From: an uncultured Oxalobacteraceae bacterium
GTDB taxonomy: Bacteria > Pseudomonadota > Gammaproteobacteria > Burkholderiales > Burkholderiaceae_D
Length of the DNA stretch: 42,634 bases
NCBI GenBank assembly: GCA_937996605.1
Contig: CALKVB010000390.1
Coordinates: 1-42,634 of the forward strand
Direction: 5' to 3'
Within the stretch, counting starts at the first letter, position 1; each line of letters opens with the position of its first letter. Below the pieces are notes generated by a model. It made no database searches and was not told the origin of the DNA. It was given only the letters and a program-made list of their open reading frames with translations. Below are positions 33,942 through 41,725 of the stretch, piece by piece. Position numbers and translations under genes: made by a program.

Positions 33942-34880
33942 TCATAGCCATCGAATACGACCCAACTCCGCTTGATGTTGTTCGGTAAATTCTTGGCTTT
34001 CATTTTCTAACCACGCCAACACTTTTTGAGTTGCAGCACTCATTTTGCTGCTCGACTCGGTCACGAGATAGTATTGGTACTCGCTACGCAAACCGATATC
34101 GAGCGGGCGCTCAAGTTTCTTTGCGTCTATTCTGCCTGCCACTAATCCGTGCCGCTCAAAGGCGATGCCGTGCCCATACTCCGCAGCTTGGATTACCAAA
34201 TTACTGTCATCAAAACTAATTTGCCGGAAATCGGTTTGCGCATCGATCGATAACTTCTTAAACAACGCTAGCCAATTCGCTCCAGCGCCAAGCGTATTCG
34301 CATGTTGCAACAGCACGTGTTCCTGGAGATCTTGTTCGCACGATAAGCTTTGACTAGTCAACAACTCAGGGGCAGCCACCACGTAGTAAAACTCTTCCAT
34401 CCAGTGCTGTACCCGTAAGTTTGACCAATCTCCATCGCCAAACCGAATCGCGATATCAACACCTCGTTCACCAAGCTGTGCCAATTCCACACTGGCCATA
34501 ATTTGCAGACGAATTTCTCGATGTGCTTGGTAAAATCTCTTCAACCTTGGCAACAGCCAATATGCCGCGAAGCTTGGAAGCACCGACATTCTCACGACCG
34601 CTTTACCTGTTGAATGATGTTGGGTGATACTGGCAATGCTTTCACTTAGCTGTAACAGGCTGGCCCTCACACTCCGGTGCAATTCGCGTCCTGCATCCGT
34701 CAACTGGACACCATTGTGGCGCTCGAATAAGACCAAGCCTAGTTGATCTTCTAAAGATTTGATACGGTGACTGATTGCACTATGCGTCAGGTGTAGCTCC
34801 TGCGCCGCTTGGCGAAAATTCTGCAAGCATCCCGCCACTTCAAATATACGCAAGTCATTTAAGCCAGGAATTTTTTTCAT
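33942..34880 (-). CDS. LysR-family transcriptional regulator (GcvA-like)
   Basis: 312 residues from the ATG at 34880 (GGAAG about 10 nt upstream); a GTG at 34910 is in frame and could be used instead. HTH 'LNDLRIFEVAGCLQNFRQAAQELHLTHSAISHRIKSLEDQLGLVLFERHNGVQLTDAG' at about 6-62. Effector domain with 'VRMSVLPSFAAYWLLPRL' and 'GVDIAIRFGDGDW', the pattern of the GcvA/AmpR subgroup. It is divergent from the exported NTF2-like gene (194 bp between the chosen starts), the likely target. Both genes sit between inverted MITE-like elements. Confidence 0.92.
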   Translation of the reverse strand: MKKIPGLNDLRIFEVAGCLQNFRQAAQELHLTHSAISHRIKSLEDQLGLVLFERHNGVQLTDAGRELHRSVRASLLQLSESIASITQHHSTGKAVVRMSVLPSFAAYWLLPRLKRFYQAHREIRLQIMASVELAQLGERGVDIAIRFGDGDWSNLRVQHWMEEFYYVVAAPELLTSQSLSCEQDLQEHVLLQHANTLGAGANWLALFKKLSIDAQTDFRQISFDDSNLVIQAAEYGHGIAFERHGLVAGRIDAKKLERPLDIGLRSEYQYYLVTESSSKMSAATQKVLAWLENESQEFTEQHQAELGRIRWL

Positions 34881-35074
34881 CGTCAGAGACTTCCGGTCAA
34901 TTTTTCTCACCAGCCTGTTCTAATTATGTCGCTAGTGTAGAACGTTGTGCTCGCCCATACTAAGGTTTTGGTTCTCGCGATGCAAGCGACTACGCTCTTT
35001 TCGAGCACTTCATGCGAGAGCCCCGTACAAAACCGCTTTCGTATCCACCCTGCGCTAATGAAAGACCCATTCCC

Positions 35075-35632
35075 ATGAAAAAAAACACCCTCTCAACTTA
35101 CTATTTTTACTTTCTTGCTTTTATATTTAGTACTTTTCTGTTCACCCCCAACACCGTAAGAGCGCAGGACTCATTGAATGCACATCATGTTAAGTATCCG
35201 GCACAAACAGCAGATGTCTCTACCATTGAGGGTATTATGAAGGCGTATTACGAAGTGGTTTCGGGGCCCGCCAACACGCCACGCGATATCGCAAGAGACC
35301 TCTCTTTACATCACCCGAAAGCGCAAATTTTTCCACTGATGCACGATAAGAATGGTAAGCCAGAATTCTTAGTGTTTTCTATTAAGGAATTTCACGAGTG
35401 GAGCAAGCCGATCTATGACGCTGGTTTTTATGAAAGCGAAGTCAAACGAACGGTAACTTCATTCGGCCAAACCTTCCATGTGTGGAGCACCTATGAAACT
35501 AGAGCCACGGTGAACGGTCCAGTCGTCGGCCGCGGCATTAACAATATTCAACTGTACTTTGACGGCCAACGCTTTTGGATTTTGTCTGAGACTTGGGATT
35601 CTGAACGGCCAAATAATCCAATGCCGAAGTAA
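35075..35632 (+). CDS. exported SnoaL/NTF2-like protein
   Basis: 185 residues from the ATG at 35075, chosen because it gives a signal peptide (MKKNTLSTYYFYFLAFIFST...VRA, cut near residue 30). No strong ribosome site precedes it. The mature part begins 'TADVSTIEGIMKAYYEVVSGP', continues with 'KEFHEWSKPIYDAGFYESEVKR' and ends 'VVGRGINNIQLYFDGQRFWILSETWDSE', the cone-shaped NTF2-like (SnoaL-like) pattern. Such folds serve as small enzymes or ligand pockets; here the residues do not point to a reaction. The divergent LysR gene suggests controlled expression. Confidence 0.8.
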   Translation: MKKNTLSTYYFYFLAFIFSTFLFTPNTVRAQDSLNAHHVKYPAQTADVSTIEGIMKAYYEVVSGPANTPRDIARDLSLHHPKAQIFPLMHDKNGKPEFLVFSIKEFHEWSKPIYDAGFYESEVKRTVTSFGQTFHVWSTYETRATVNGPVVGRGINNIQLYFDGQRFWILSETWDSERPNNPMPK

Positions 35633-35641
35633 AGTGCCTAG

Positions 35642-35687
35642 GCCCCCATTTTTAGAGCAAAAAGAAGTTTGCATTTAAAAATGGGGC
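35642..35687. terminator. CACCCAT-type palindrome acting as terminator, copy 7
   Basis: Arms GCCCCCATTTTTA and TTAAAAATGGGGC pair almost perfectly, beginning 9 bp after the stop of the NTF2-like gene. Inner sequence AGAGCAAAAAGAAGTTTGCA follows the family pattern. The arms show compensatory G/C changes (CCCC/GGGG instead of ACCC/GGGT), which supports selection on the hairpin. Confidence 0.7.
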
Positions 35688-35696
35688 TATTTAAGG

Positions 35697-35842
35697 TAAT
35701 GCCGTTCAGTTAAGCTAAATTAGTTATGGAGTCATCCCTGCGAGGGCAGGGATCTAGTGTCTTTAGGCATTTACGCCATTAGGTTCCCGCCCTCCTCGGG
35801 AACGACAGTCCTTGAACTTATGCGCTTAACTGAACGGTATTA
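35697..35842 (-). mobile_element. MITE-like element, 146 bp, right (inverted) copy
   Basis: Terminal inverted repeats of 19 bp, TAATGCCGTTCAGTTAAGC (35697-35715) and GCTTAACTGAACGGTATTA (35824-35842), one mismatch. Two inner hairpins ATCCCTGCGAGGGCAGGGAT and GTTCCCGCCCTCCTCGGGAAC-type. It is the inverse complement of the element at 33765-33909 with about 15 differences. It starts 9 bp after the terminator of the NTF2-like gene and ends 30 bp before the nadR-like stop. Confidence 0.85.
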
Positions 35843-35871
35843 GCTCTTTAAGCCGTTTTTCTTCGTCACGC

Positions 35872-36945
35872 TCACCCCGCAGCCACTACGTTAAGAACTG
35901 TCGAGATTCGCGACTCAATCGATCCAGAAAGTAAATGATAGGGAATCGCCTTTTCATCAAGCTGGCTTAAATACCATGAATGTTGAGATTGACGAAATTG
36001 ATCATCTTTGCGCGTGCCATCCTGCACAAATGGAAAATCGGGGCTGCACAAGAAAATAAAATCATAAGACCTGCTTGCCATTTCTCGAAGTCGGGCATCT
36101 GCTTTATCGAACATCGAAAGGCTATAGAAGAGCGTTGTTAAAGGAGAGGTATCACAGAATAGATAACGATTCGATTTCTCAAGTAGCGCATTCTCGCGGT
36201 CGATCTGCGTCTCTCCTATTCTTAACATATCGCGGAACCTGAGTTCACCGCGATTTAGTTCCCATAATTCGCGACCGTATTCCGGTACCCACACAGTTTC
36301 GCAGCGGCGTGCAAGTGCCTGACATAAACTTGTCTTACCGCTAGACTCTCCACCCAATATGCAAACTCGCTTAACGAAACTGGCATAAACCTTTGGCGAC
36401 AAAAACTTTCTATATCGATGCGGATCACCTCTCAGTTGAGTTCCTGAAGTAGGAATTGCATTTCGCTGTATATCGACACAAAGATGTTTAACTGTTTGAG
36501 CTGTGTCGCTCTGCTTCTGAAAGTAAGTGCTGAGTACACGAGCAAATCCATCACCATAATTCTCGCTAGTAAAGACAGCATCGACCGTGACGCGTAGAAC
36601 TGCCCAACACAGCCAAGCAACAAATTCTCGATGGATATCATCTGGTTCTTCGTTATGCGGCACCAATTTACTTGGTAATTGAAGTGCCTTGCAATGCTGA
36701 TCAAGTAGCGCATCGTCCAGCACAAGCGAGGTGACCGACGGAAAAATCGCATTGATCCAAGCTTCTCGCATCTTTGGAGGACAAGCGTCAAATTCTGGCT
36801 TGGTATAGCTGATGACGATGACTTCATCGCAAGATGCGATCGCTCGCTCGATAACAAGCTCGTGACCTTTGTGTAAGGGGCAGAATTTTCCGACCACTAA
36901 GCCACGCCGAAACTGTATGGGTGCTTGTTTCATTTGGCACGTCAT
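35872..36945 (-). CDS. nadR: NadR-like NMN adenylyltransferase / ribosylnicotinamide kinase
   Basis: 357 residues from the ATG at 36945, which overlaps the pnuC stop as ATGA; an ATG four codons later is also possible. Two enzyme domains: an N-terminal nucleotidyltransferase with 'GLVVGKFCPLHKGHELVIERA' (H25-K-G-H28 motif) and 'TSGTQLR' near 166-172; and a C-terminal kinase with P-loop G198-G-E-S-S-G-K-T-S206, 'DTSPLTTLFY' and 'SPDFPFVQDGTRKDDQFR'. It phosphorylates nicotinamide riboside and adenylates NMN to NAD. It lacks the N-terminal HTH of the enterobacterial NadR repressor, so it is purely enzymatic, as in Haemophilus. Paired with PnuC it makes a riboside-to-NAD salvage route. Confidence 0.92.
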   Translation of the reverse strand: MTCQMKQAPIQFRRGLVVGKFCPLHKGHELVIERAIASCDEVIVISYTKPEFDACPPKMREAWINAIFPSVTSLVLDDALLDQHCKALQLPSKLVPHNEEPDDIHREFVAWLCWAVLRVTVDAVFTSENYGDGFARVLSTYFQKQSDTAQTVKHLCVDIQRNAIPTSGTQLRGDPHRYRKFLSPKVYASFVKRVCILGGESSGKTSLCQALARRCETVWVPEYGRELWELNRGELRFRDMLRIGETQIDRENALLEKSNRYLFCDTSPLTTLFYSLSMFDKADARLREMASRSYDFIFLCSPDFPFVQDGTRKDDQFRQSQHSWYLSQLDEKAIPYHLLSGSIESRISTVLNVVAAG

Positions 36946-37529
36946 TTGGCACTGTGGGAAGAGATCCTCGCCATCTCGCGCCATGATCGCCAAGACACCA
37001 ATGCATTGACCCAATAAGCAACATAGAGGAAAGCTGTGAGATACAACTCCCGGCTAGCGTAGAGTGGCGCGGCGATACTATTCACGATCAACCAAAATAC
37101 CCAATTTTCCACGCGTCGCTGCATCAGCAACACCTGCGCAATGATAGAAAATACGAGAACCGCTGAATCGATAAAAGGGGCGTAGGCATCGGTGAAATAG
37201 TGAAGCAAGAGTCCATAAGCACCTGTCGCCAAAAGACCAAATGGCACAAGCCAGAGTGATTTTCGTAGATCAATATGTGATATCGGCAAGGATTGACCTT
37301 GGTGCCCTCTACGCCAGCCCCACCAACCCACCATGCTCGTCACAATGAAGAACATCTGAAGAACAACGTCGGCATAGAGCAGGCTTTGATAGAACAAGAA
37401 ACAAAACAGCAGGCAACCAACGATGCCTGTCCACCAGGTATGAATACTATTCCGACCAGCAAGCAAAATCGCCACTGTGGTCATGACATTCGCAGAAATT
37501 TCGAGATATCCCACGGCTTTACTATCCAT
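36942..37529 (-). CDS. pnuC: nicotinamide riboside transporter PnuC
   Basis: 195 residues, seven hydrophobic segments, standard PnuC length. Family blocks: 'ISANVMTTVAILLAGRNSIHTWWTGIVGCLLFCFLFYQSLLYADVVLQMFFIVTSMVGWWGW' in the first half and 'NWVFWLIVNSIAAPLYASRELYLTAFLYVAYWVNALVSWRSW' in the second, with the usual W-W and Q-x-F-F motifs. It moves nicotinamide riboside by facilitated diffusion; trapping depends on the kinase encoded directly downstream. No Shine-Dalgarno precedes the ATG. Instead a small hairpin TTAAC-CCCCC-GTTAA (37530-37544 inverse) ends at the start codon. Confidence 0.93.
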   Translation of the reverse strand: MDSKAVGYLEISANVMTTVAILLAGRNSIHTWWTGIVGCLLFCFLFYQSLLYADVVLQMFFIVTSMVGWWGWRRGHQGQSLPISHIDLRKSLWLVPFGLLATGAYGLLLHYFTDAYAPFIDSAVLVFSIIAQVLLMQRRVENWVFWLIVNSIAAPLYASRELYLTAFLYVAYWVNALVSWRSWREMARISSHSAK

Positions 37530-37620
37530 TTAACGGGGGGTTAAAAAACAAGACTCGAAGTAGTCGCGTGTAACACATCACGGACCTTGTGCCTGCGCTA
37601 CACTGAGTGAATTGCATCAC

Positions 37621-37911
37621 TCAAACATACCGAGGCGCATCCATACGATCATGGAGAATTCTCACAACGACTATCCCACAATCAGTCATGCGATAGTAAA
37701 TCATGTGTCGTTCGACACTTCGACGTCGGTATCCAGGGCGGATATGGTCACATGCAGGCGCCGATTTGGGGGATTGTGCTAACTCAGCAAAAGCAGCAAA
37801 CAAACTATCCGTGTATCGATTCGCCTGCTCTGTACTCCATTGCTGGGAGGTGTACTCCCAGATGGTTTCCAAATCAATTTCGGCAGCGGGTGTTAAAAGA
37901 AATTCGGCCAT
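37621..37911 (-). CDS. parE: ParE/RelE-family toxin
   Basis: 96 residues. 'AEFLLTPAAEIDLETIWEYTSQQWSTEQANRYTDSLFAAFAELAQSP' is the N-terminal helical hairpin and 'GYRRRSVERHMIYYRMTDCGIVVVRILHDRMDAPRYV' the beta-sheet of the ParE type (the R-H-x-I-Y-Y and I-L-H-x-R-M-D motifs). ParE toxins inhibit DNA gyrase; RelE relatives cleave mRNA, but the residues here favour ParE. It starts 2 bp after the antitoxin stop. Second toxin-antitoxin pair in 7 kb, after ccdAB. Confidence 0.93.
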   Translation of the reverse strand: MAEFLLTPAAEIDLETIWEYTSQQWSTEQANRYTDSLFAAFAELAQSPKSAPACDHIRPGYRRRSVERHMIYYRMTDCGIVVVRILHDRMDAPRYV

Positions 37912-37913
37912 TG

Positions 37914-38159
37914 TTAAGCTGACTTAGCCAACATTTTCGCCTTAAAAGTTGCGGCATCGAGTGCTCGAGGCTCACCACTCAATTCGCCCTCGATCAGTCC
38001 GACACGAATCGCTTCAAGCGCCGCATTACGTTCCTGTTCGCGTCGAATTAAGTCACGAATGTATTCGCTATCATTGGTGTAATGACCTGCGCTAATTTGT
38101 GATTTGATCCATGCATCTTGTGTATCTGTCAAAGATATCGTTTTACGTACAGTTCCCAT
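37914..38159 (-). CDS. parD: ParD-family antitoxin
   Basis: 81 residues from the ATG at 38159, preceded by GAGGTG 7 nt upstream; the longer frame to 38204 is unlikely. Ribbon-helix-helix domain 'MGTVRKTISLTDTQDAWIKSQISAGHYTNDSEYIRDLIRREQ' is the ParD N-terminus almost as a signature; the tail 'LEAIRVGLIEGELSGEPRALDAATFKAKMLAKSA' binds the toxin. Expected to repress its own promoter in the 180 bp upstream. The operon runs on toward pnuC-nadR on the same strand with 91 bp between, so read-through is possible. Confidence 0.93.
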   Translation of the reverse strand: MGTVRKTISLTDTQDAWIKSQISAGHYTNDSEYIRDLIRREQERNAALEAIRVGLIEGELSGEPRALDAATFKAKMLAKSA

Positions 38160-38351
38160 GATGGACACCTCATCTGAAAATAGGGATCGAGCTTGAATAT
38201 TCATACTATTGGTGCATTATCGCGCAAAAGCGCACACAATTCTAGAATTGAAAAATTATCAATAATTGATCTAAAAACGTGAGATACAAGGATCGCCTCA
38301 TGCTCTTAAATCGCTGAATAATCCTATGGCGACTAGCAAAGTAGCAAAGAG

Positions 38352-38401
38352 GACACCCATTTCCAGAAGCGCTAGAAAACGCGTTTTCTAAAGTGAGTAT
38401 C
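38352..38401. repeat. CACCCAT...GGGTG intergenic palindrome, copy 8
   Basis: Identical to the copy at 31942-31991, as part of the duplicated block. Confidence 0.75.
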
Positions 38402-38484
38402 GACGACTATCACATGCGTACGATTACGCTTCGCTAATCGCACCTACCGCACGCCTCTTCGATTTGGTCTCATTGGTACTCTTC

Positions 38485-38720
38485 TCAAAACCTCGGCGGC
38501 CGTTCACCCACTACCGCAAAATATTTTTCCAAAGCCAAGCCAGCGCGGGCGATGGTGGCTTCGTCGAACAAACGGCCGATGAAGGTAACGCCGTAGGGGA
38601 CTTTTCTTGGCATGGTGAATTTGATCAACGGATTGTTGTGGTCGGGTGCCCAGTCGCTGCGGGTTTCGGTGACGTCTACGCTGCCTGTTTTGATCGTCAG
38701 CGATAGATGTCCGGTGAAGT
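38485..38720 (-). pseudogene. amidase 3'-end fragment A', second copy
   Basis: Identical to 32075-32310. Carried along with the duplicated block, again directly downstream of the membrane-anchored gene. Confidence 0.85.
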
Positions 38721-38738
38721 GAAATCCCTCAGGGGAAA

Positions 38739-39473
38739 TTACTTCGCAAGGTCGGGATAAAGTTTATTTATCGCGTTAATAATGTTCTGCTCTCGTTTGA
38801 TACCGGCACGATAGTCATTAGCCGCTGTCATTGCCATATCACCCAACAAACGTTTTCCTTTTGCCGATGTGATTAGGCTGAAGCGAACAGATGGCCCCTT
38901 AGCATCAACACCCTCATCGATATAATTCTTAAGTAAGACCCGATTATTTTCGTGGAATTGTTCACCCACATGAAACGCAAATGCCGCGTATTCATAAACG
39001 TCGACAATTTGCTTCAACAACGCCTCGTCTTCAATATTGCCGAGTTTCCCGCTGGATTTGAAGCTCTCATACCGTCCCCGGGGCAATGGAACACCGAAGG
39101 TCGGAACAGCAATAATGCTAAAGGCTTTGTCAAATTGGGCTGGATCTGGTTGTTGGTTTGGGTCGAGGCTCAATAGGTAAGCATAGGTTTCAGTCCGCGT
39201 TTCTATTTTTTTCACTGAACGTTCTAACGATTCAATATCGGCGCGCATATCTTCTCTTAAACCAAGCAAAAAAGTCTTCACTTTTTCTTGTTCATGTCGA
39301 TGCTCGCTGACGCCGTGCATCCAAATACTGACCGTAACAGCAAAGATGATAATGACGATTTCAAGCGCAATTTCGCGCGCCTTATGCCAGATTGCGTGCT
39401 TATCGCTCACAGCGAGTTCTAATACATTTTTTGTGTGTTTCACCACTTCTAACTCAGCCATAGTGCAATCCAT
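38739..39473 (-). CDS. membrane-anchored protein, DUF6090-like, copy B
   Basis: 244 residues, identical to the product of 32329-33063. One membrane helix near residues 33-52 and a charged helical exterior. This copy is directly downstream of the intact amidase (314 bp between), so it may be the ancestral location, with the other copy derived from it. Its function is unknown and it has no obvious partner; two identical copies would double its dosage. Confidence 0.75.
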   Translation of the reverse strand: MDCTMAELEVVKHTKNVLELAVSDKHAIWHKAREIALEIVIIIFAVTVSIWMHGVSEHRHEQEKVKTFLLGLREDMRADIESLERSVKKIETRTETYAYLLSLDPNQQPDPAQFDKAFSIIAVPTFGVPLPRGRYESFKSSGKLGNIEDEALLKQIVDVYEYAAFAFHVGEQFHENNRVLLKNYIDEGVDAKGPSVRFSLITSAKGKRLLGDMAMTAANDYRAGIKREQNIINAINKLYPDLAK

Positions 39474-39786
39474 TTATCTTTTAAACTTCGTTATGACATT
39501 ATATACAGGAACAGATTATCTCTGCGCGGCGAATTCCATGGCAGGTTTGGCGGGGCGGGAACACGGGGTTAAAGACAGCCGCCACCGCAAGCATGAACCC
39601 ACACAAATGCCGACAAAGACGCTACTTACGAACCCGAATGCTCGCTTTTTGTACAAAGAAAGCACGCGGGAAAAATCGCAGATCCGCATAAAACTCAAAC
39701 AAAAAAATCGAACAACAATAGGTGCGCCCCATTTCACATTCATCCTGAAATTTAAGACGGCCACCCATTAATCTAAATAACACCCC

Positions 39787-41580
39787 TCAAAACCCCGGCG
39801 GCCTTTCCCCCACTACCGCAAAATGTTTTTCCAAAGCCAAGCCAGCGCGGGCGATGGTGGCTTCGTCGAATAGGCGGCCGATGAAGGTGACGCCGTAGGG
39901 GACTTTTCTTGGTGTGCTGAATTTGATCGGCGGATTTTTGGGGTCGGGGGCCCAGTCGCTGCGGGTTTCGGTGATTTCTACGCTGCCTGTTTTTAAGGTG
40001 AGCGATGGATGTCCGGTGAAGTTGGAGATCGTCAGCATTTCGTCGCGTAGTGAGGGCACGAGTAAGAGGTCGACTTCGTTCATGATGCGGGCCATTTCGA
40101 TGGCGACTTTGCGGCGTAGGCGGTCGGCTTGCACGAAGTCGACTGCAGAGAGGAAGCGCGCTTCGCGGAAGAGGTTGGGCCAGGCATCGGGGACTTGGGC
40201 TTTGAGTTGATTGACTCGGGCGTCTAAGGTGATGTCTTCGAATGCCGCGGCCGCTTCGGCGAACAGCACCACATTCAAAGAACTGTAGGGCCAATCGGGT
40301 AGCGATACCGGTGTTGGAATCATGCCGAGTTTTTTTGCGGCTTCCAAAGCAGCGCGATCGACATCGGTGGCACCGCTATCGTTCATCCATGCGGGAATGT
40401 AGCCGACTTTTAAGCCGCGTACGGAGACATTGGCATCGAAATCCAAAGTCGATGGCACGCAGGCCACGTCGGCTTGATCGGGGCCGTAAATCGCGTTCAA
40501 TACCAACATGGCGTCTTCGACGCTGCGCGTCATCGGGCCCAACTTGTCGAGCGACCAGCATAAGGTCATGGCGCCGGTGCGTGGCACGCGACCATAGGTG
40601 GGACGCAGGCCCGTCACACCACAACGCATACTCGGGCTGACGATACTGCCGCCGGTTTCGCTGCCAATAGAAAACGCGACCAATGCCGCGGCGGTGGCAG
40701 CGCCGGGGCCCGCGCTGGAACCCGAAGCACCTTCTTCCAATAACCAAGGATTCATGGTCTGCCCGCCGAACCAAATATCGTTGAGTGCCAAGGCACCTAA
40801 GCTGAGCTTGGCGATCATCACCGCACCCGCTTCGTTCAAGCGCGTGATGACGGTGGCATCTTTGGTGGGCACACGATCTTTAAACGGCTCCGCGCCCCAG
40901 GTGGTGGCGATGCCAGCGGTGTCTAACAAATCTTTAACGCCATACGGAATACCATGCAAAGGTCCACGATATTTTCCGGCGGCGATCTCGGCATCGGCTT
41001 GTTTAGCGCGCGCCAAAGCGTGTTCGCGCGTGACGGTGATGACACTGCGCAGTTTGGAATCTAGCCTTTGAATGCGATTGAGATAAATCTGCGTCAAACG
41101 CATCGCGCTCAACTGCTTGGTTTCAATCCAGCGCGACAGTTGCGATACCGGCGCATAAGCGATGTCCGCATCGCTCTTCGGCAAGGGCATGGCTTTAGCG
41201 TGTGAACGTATGAATTGATTGTGGACAGAGCGTTTTTTGCCAACGACGACAGCAGGGTTCCACACCGTGGCAGGAGAAATTTCTGCTTCGATCACCAACT
41301 TACGCGGACCACTGCGACGCTCCAACGAAGACGCCATCGACACCCGCCAACTATTCGCCGCCATCTCGCGCTCTGCCGGCGTCATCGACACTTGCATCAA
41401 CTTCTCTGCTTCGGCAAACGTGGTCGCCGTCACCTCCGGCCCCACTGCTGGTGTCGCACCGAAGGTGGGCGGCGCGCCGGGAGTTGGTGGATTTTGTTCA
41501 GCGAGAGCAGCACGACTTGACGTAGCTAAAGCGAGCAGGCCTAAAGGCGCATTGATCAAAAATTGGCGGCGAAGTTTCAT
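39787..41580 (-). CDS. amidase (amidase-signature family), exported, probably by Tat
   Basis: 597 residues. N-terminal MKLRRQFLINAPLGLLALA...ALA has a twin-arginine-like R-R-x-F-L motif and hydrophobic stretch. The amidase-signature domain starts at about residue 145: 'GPLHGIPYGVKDLLDTAG' with the catalytic K216, 'EEGASGSSAGPGAATAAAL' with the cis-serine (S288/S289), and 'GSETGGSIVSPSMRCGVTGLRP' with the nucleophile S312. A long N-terminal region (30-140) is unassigned. Such enzymes hydrolyse amides such as glutamine, aryl or acyl amides or peptide amides; the exported form suggests scavenging or peptidoglycan/peptide work. Its last 78 or so codons recur three more times to the left as fragments. 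Confidence 0.93.
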   Translation of the reverse strand: MKLRRQFLINAPLGLLALATSSRAALAEQNPPTPGAPPTFGATPAVGPEVTATTFAEAEKLMQVSMTPAEREMAANSWRVSMASSLERRSGPRKLVIEAEISPATVWNPAVVVGKKRSVHNQFIRSHAKAMPLPKSDADIAYAPVSQLSRWIETKQLSAMRLTQIYLNRIQRLDSKLRSVITVTREHALARAKQADAEIAAGKYRGPLHGIPYGVKDLLDTAGIATTWGAEPFKDRVPTKDATVITRLNEAGAVMIAKLSLGALALNDIWFGGQTMNPWLLEEGASGSSAGPGAATAAALVAFSIGSETGGSIVSPSMRCGVTGLRPTYGRVPRTGAMTLCWSLDKLGPMTRSVEDAMLVLNAIYGPDQADVACVPSTLDFDANVSVRGLKVGYIPAWMNDSGATDVDRAALEAAKKLGMIPTPVSLPDWPYSSLNVVLFAEAAAAFEDITLDARVNQLKAQVPDAWPNLFREARFLSAVDFVQADRLRRKVAIEMARIMNEVDLLLVPSLRDEMLTISNFTGHPSLTLKTGSVEITETRSDWAPDPKNPPIKFSTPRKVPYGVTFIGRLFDEATIARAGLALEKHFAVVGERPPGF

Positions 41581-41725
41581 ACGTTCTCTTCGTTAGGTGA
41601 GTGGATGAAACTTGATACTAACATGCGGTTGTATCGATGTTCGAGCTGAGGCCTGGTTTTACTCGGCGAAATTGGTGGGATGGTTATGGGCTGTGTTCTT
41701 TCTGCTCAGTGTGAAATGGGGCACC

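Larger units (their letters stand above)
38339..39907. repeat. 1,569-bp direct repeat, copy B
   Basis: Second copy of 31929-33497, same orientation. Its right 121 bp are the actual 3' end of the intact amidase gene. Recombination between the copies would excise a 6,410-bp circle carrying one repeat plus the lysR, NTF2-like, nadR, pnuC and parDE genes. Confidence 0.93.

Noticed and set aside
37530..37620. Possible NAD-sensing riboswitch before pnuC
   Set aside because: The leader is only 91 bp and I cannot match it to the known NAD riboswitch classes; only a 5-bp hairpin at the start codon is visible.
29757..41580. Integrated plasmid or prophage covering the repeat-rich zone
   Set aside because: No integrase, replication, structural or conjugation gene is present; repeats and gene fragments are explained by duplication and small elements.
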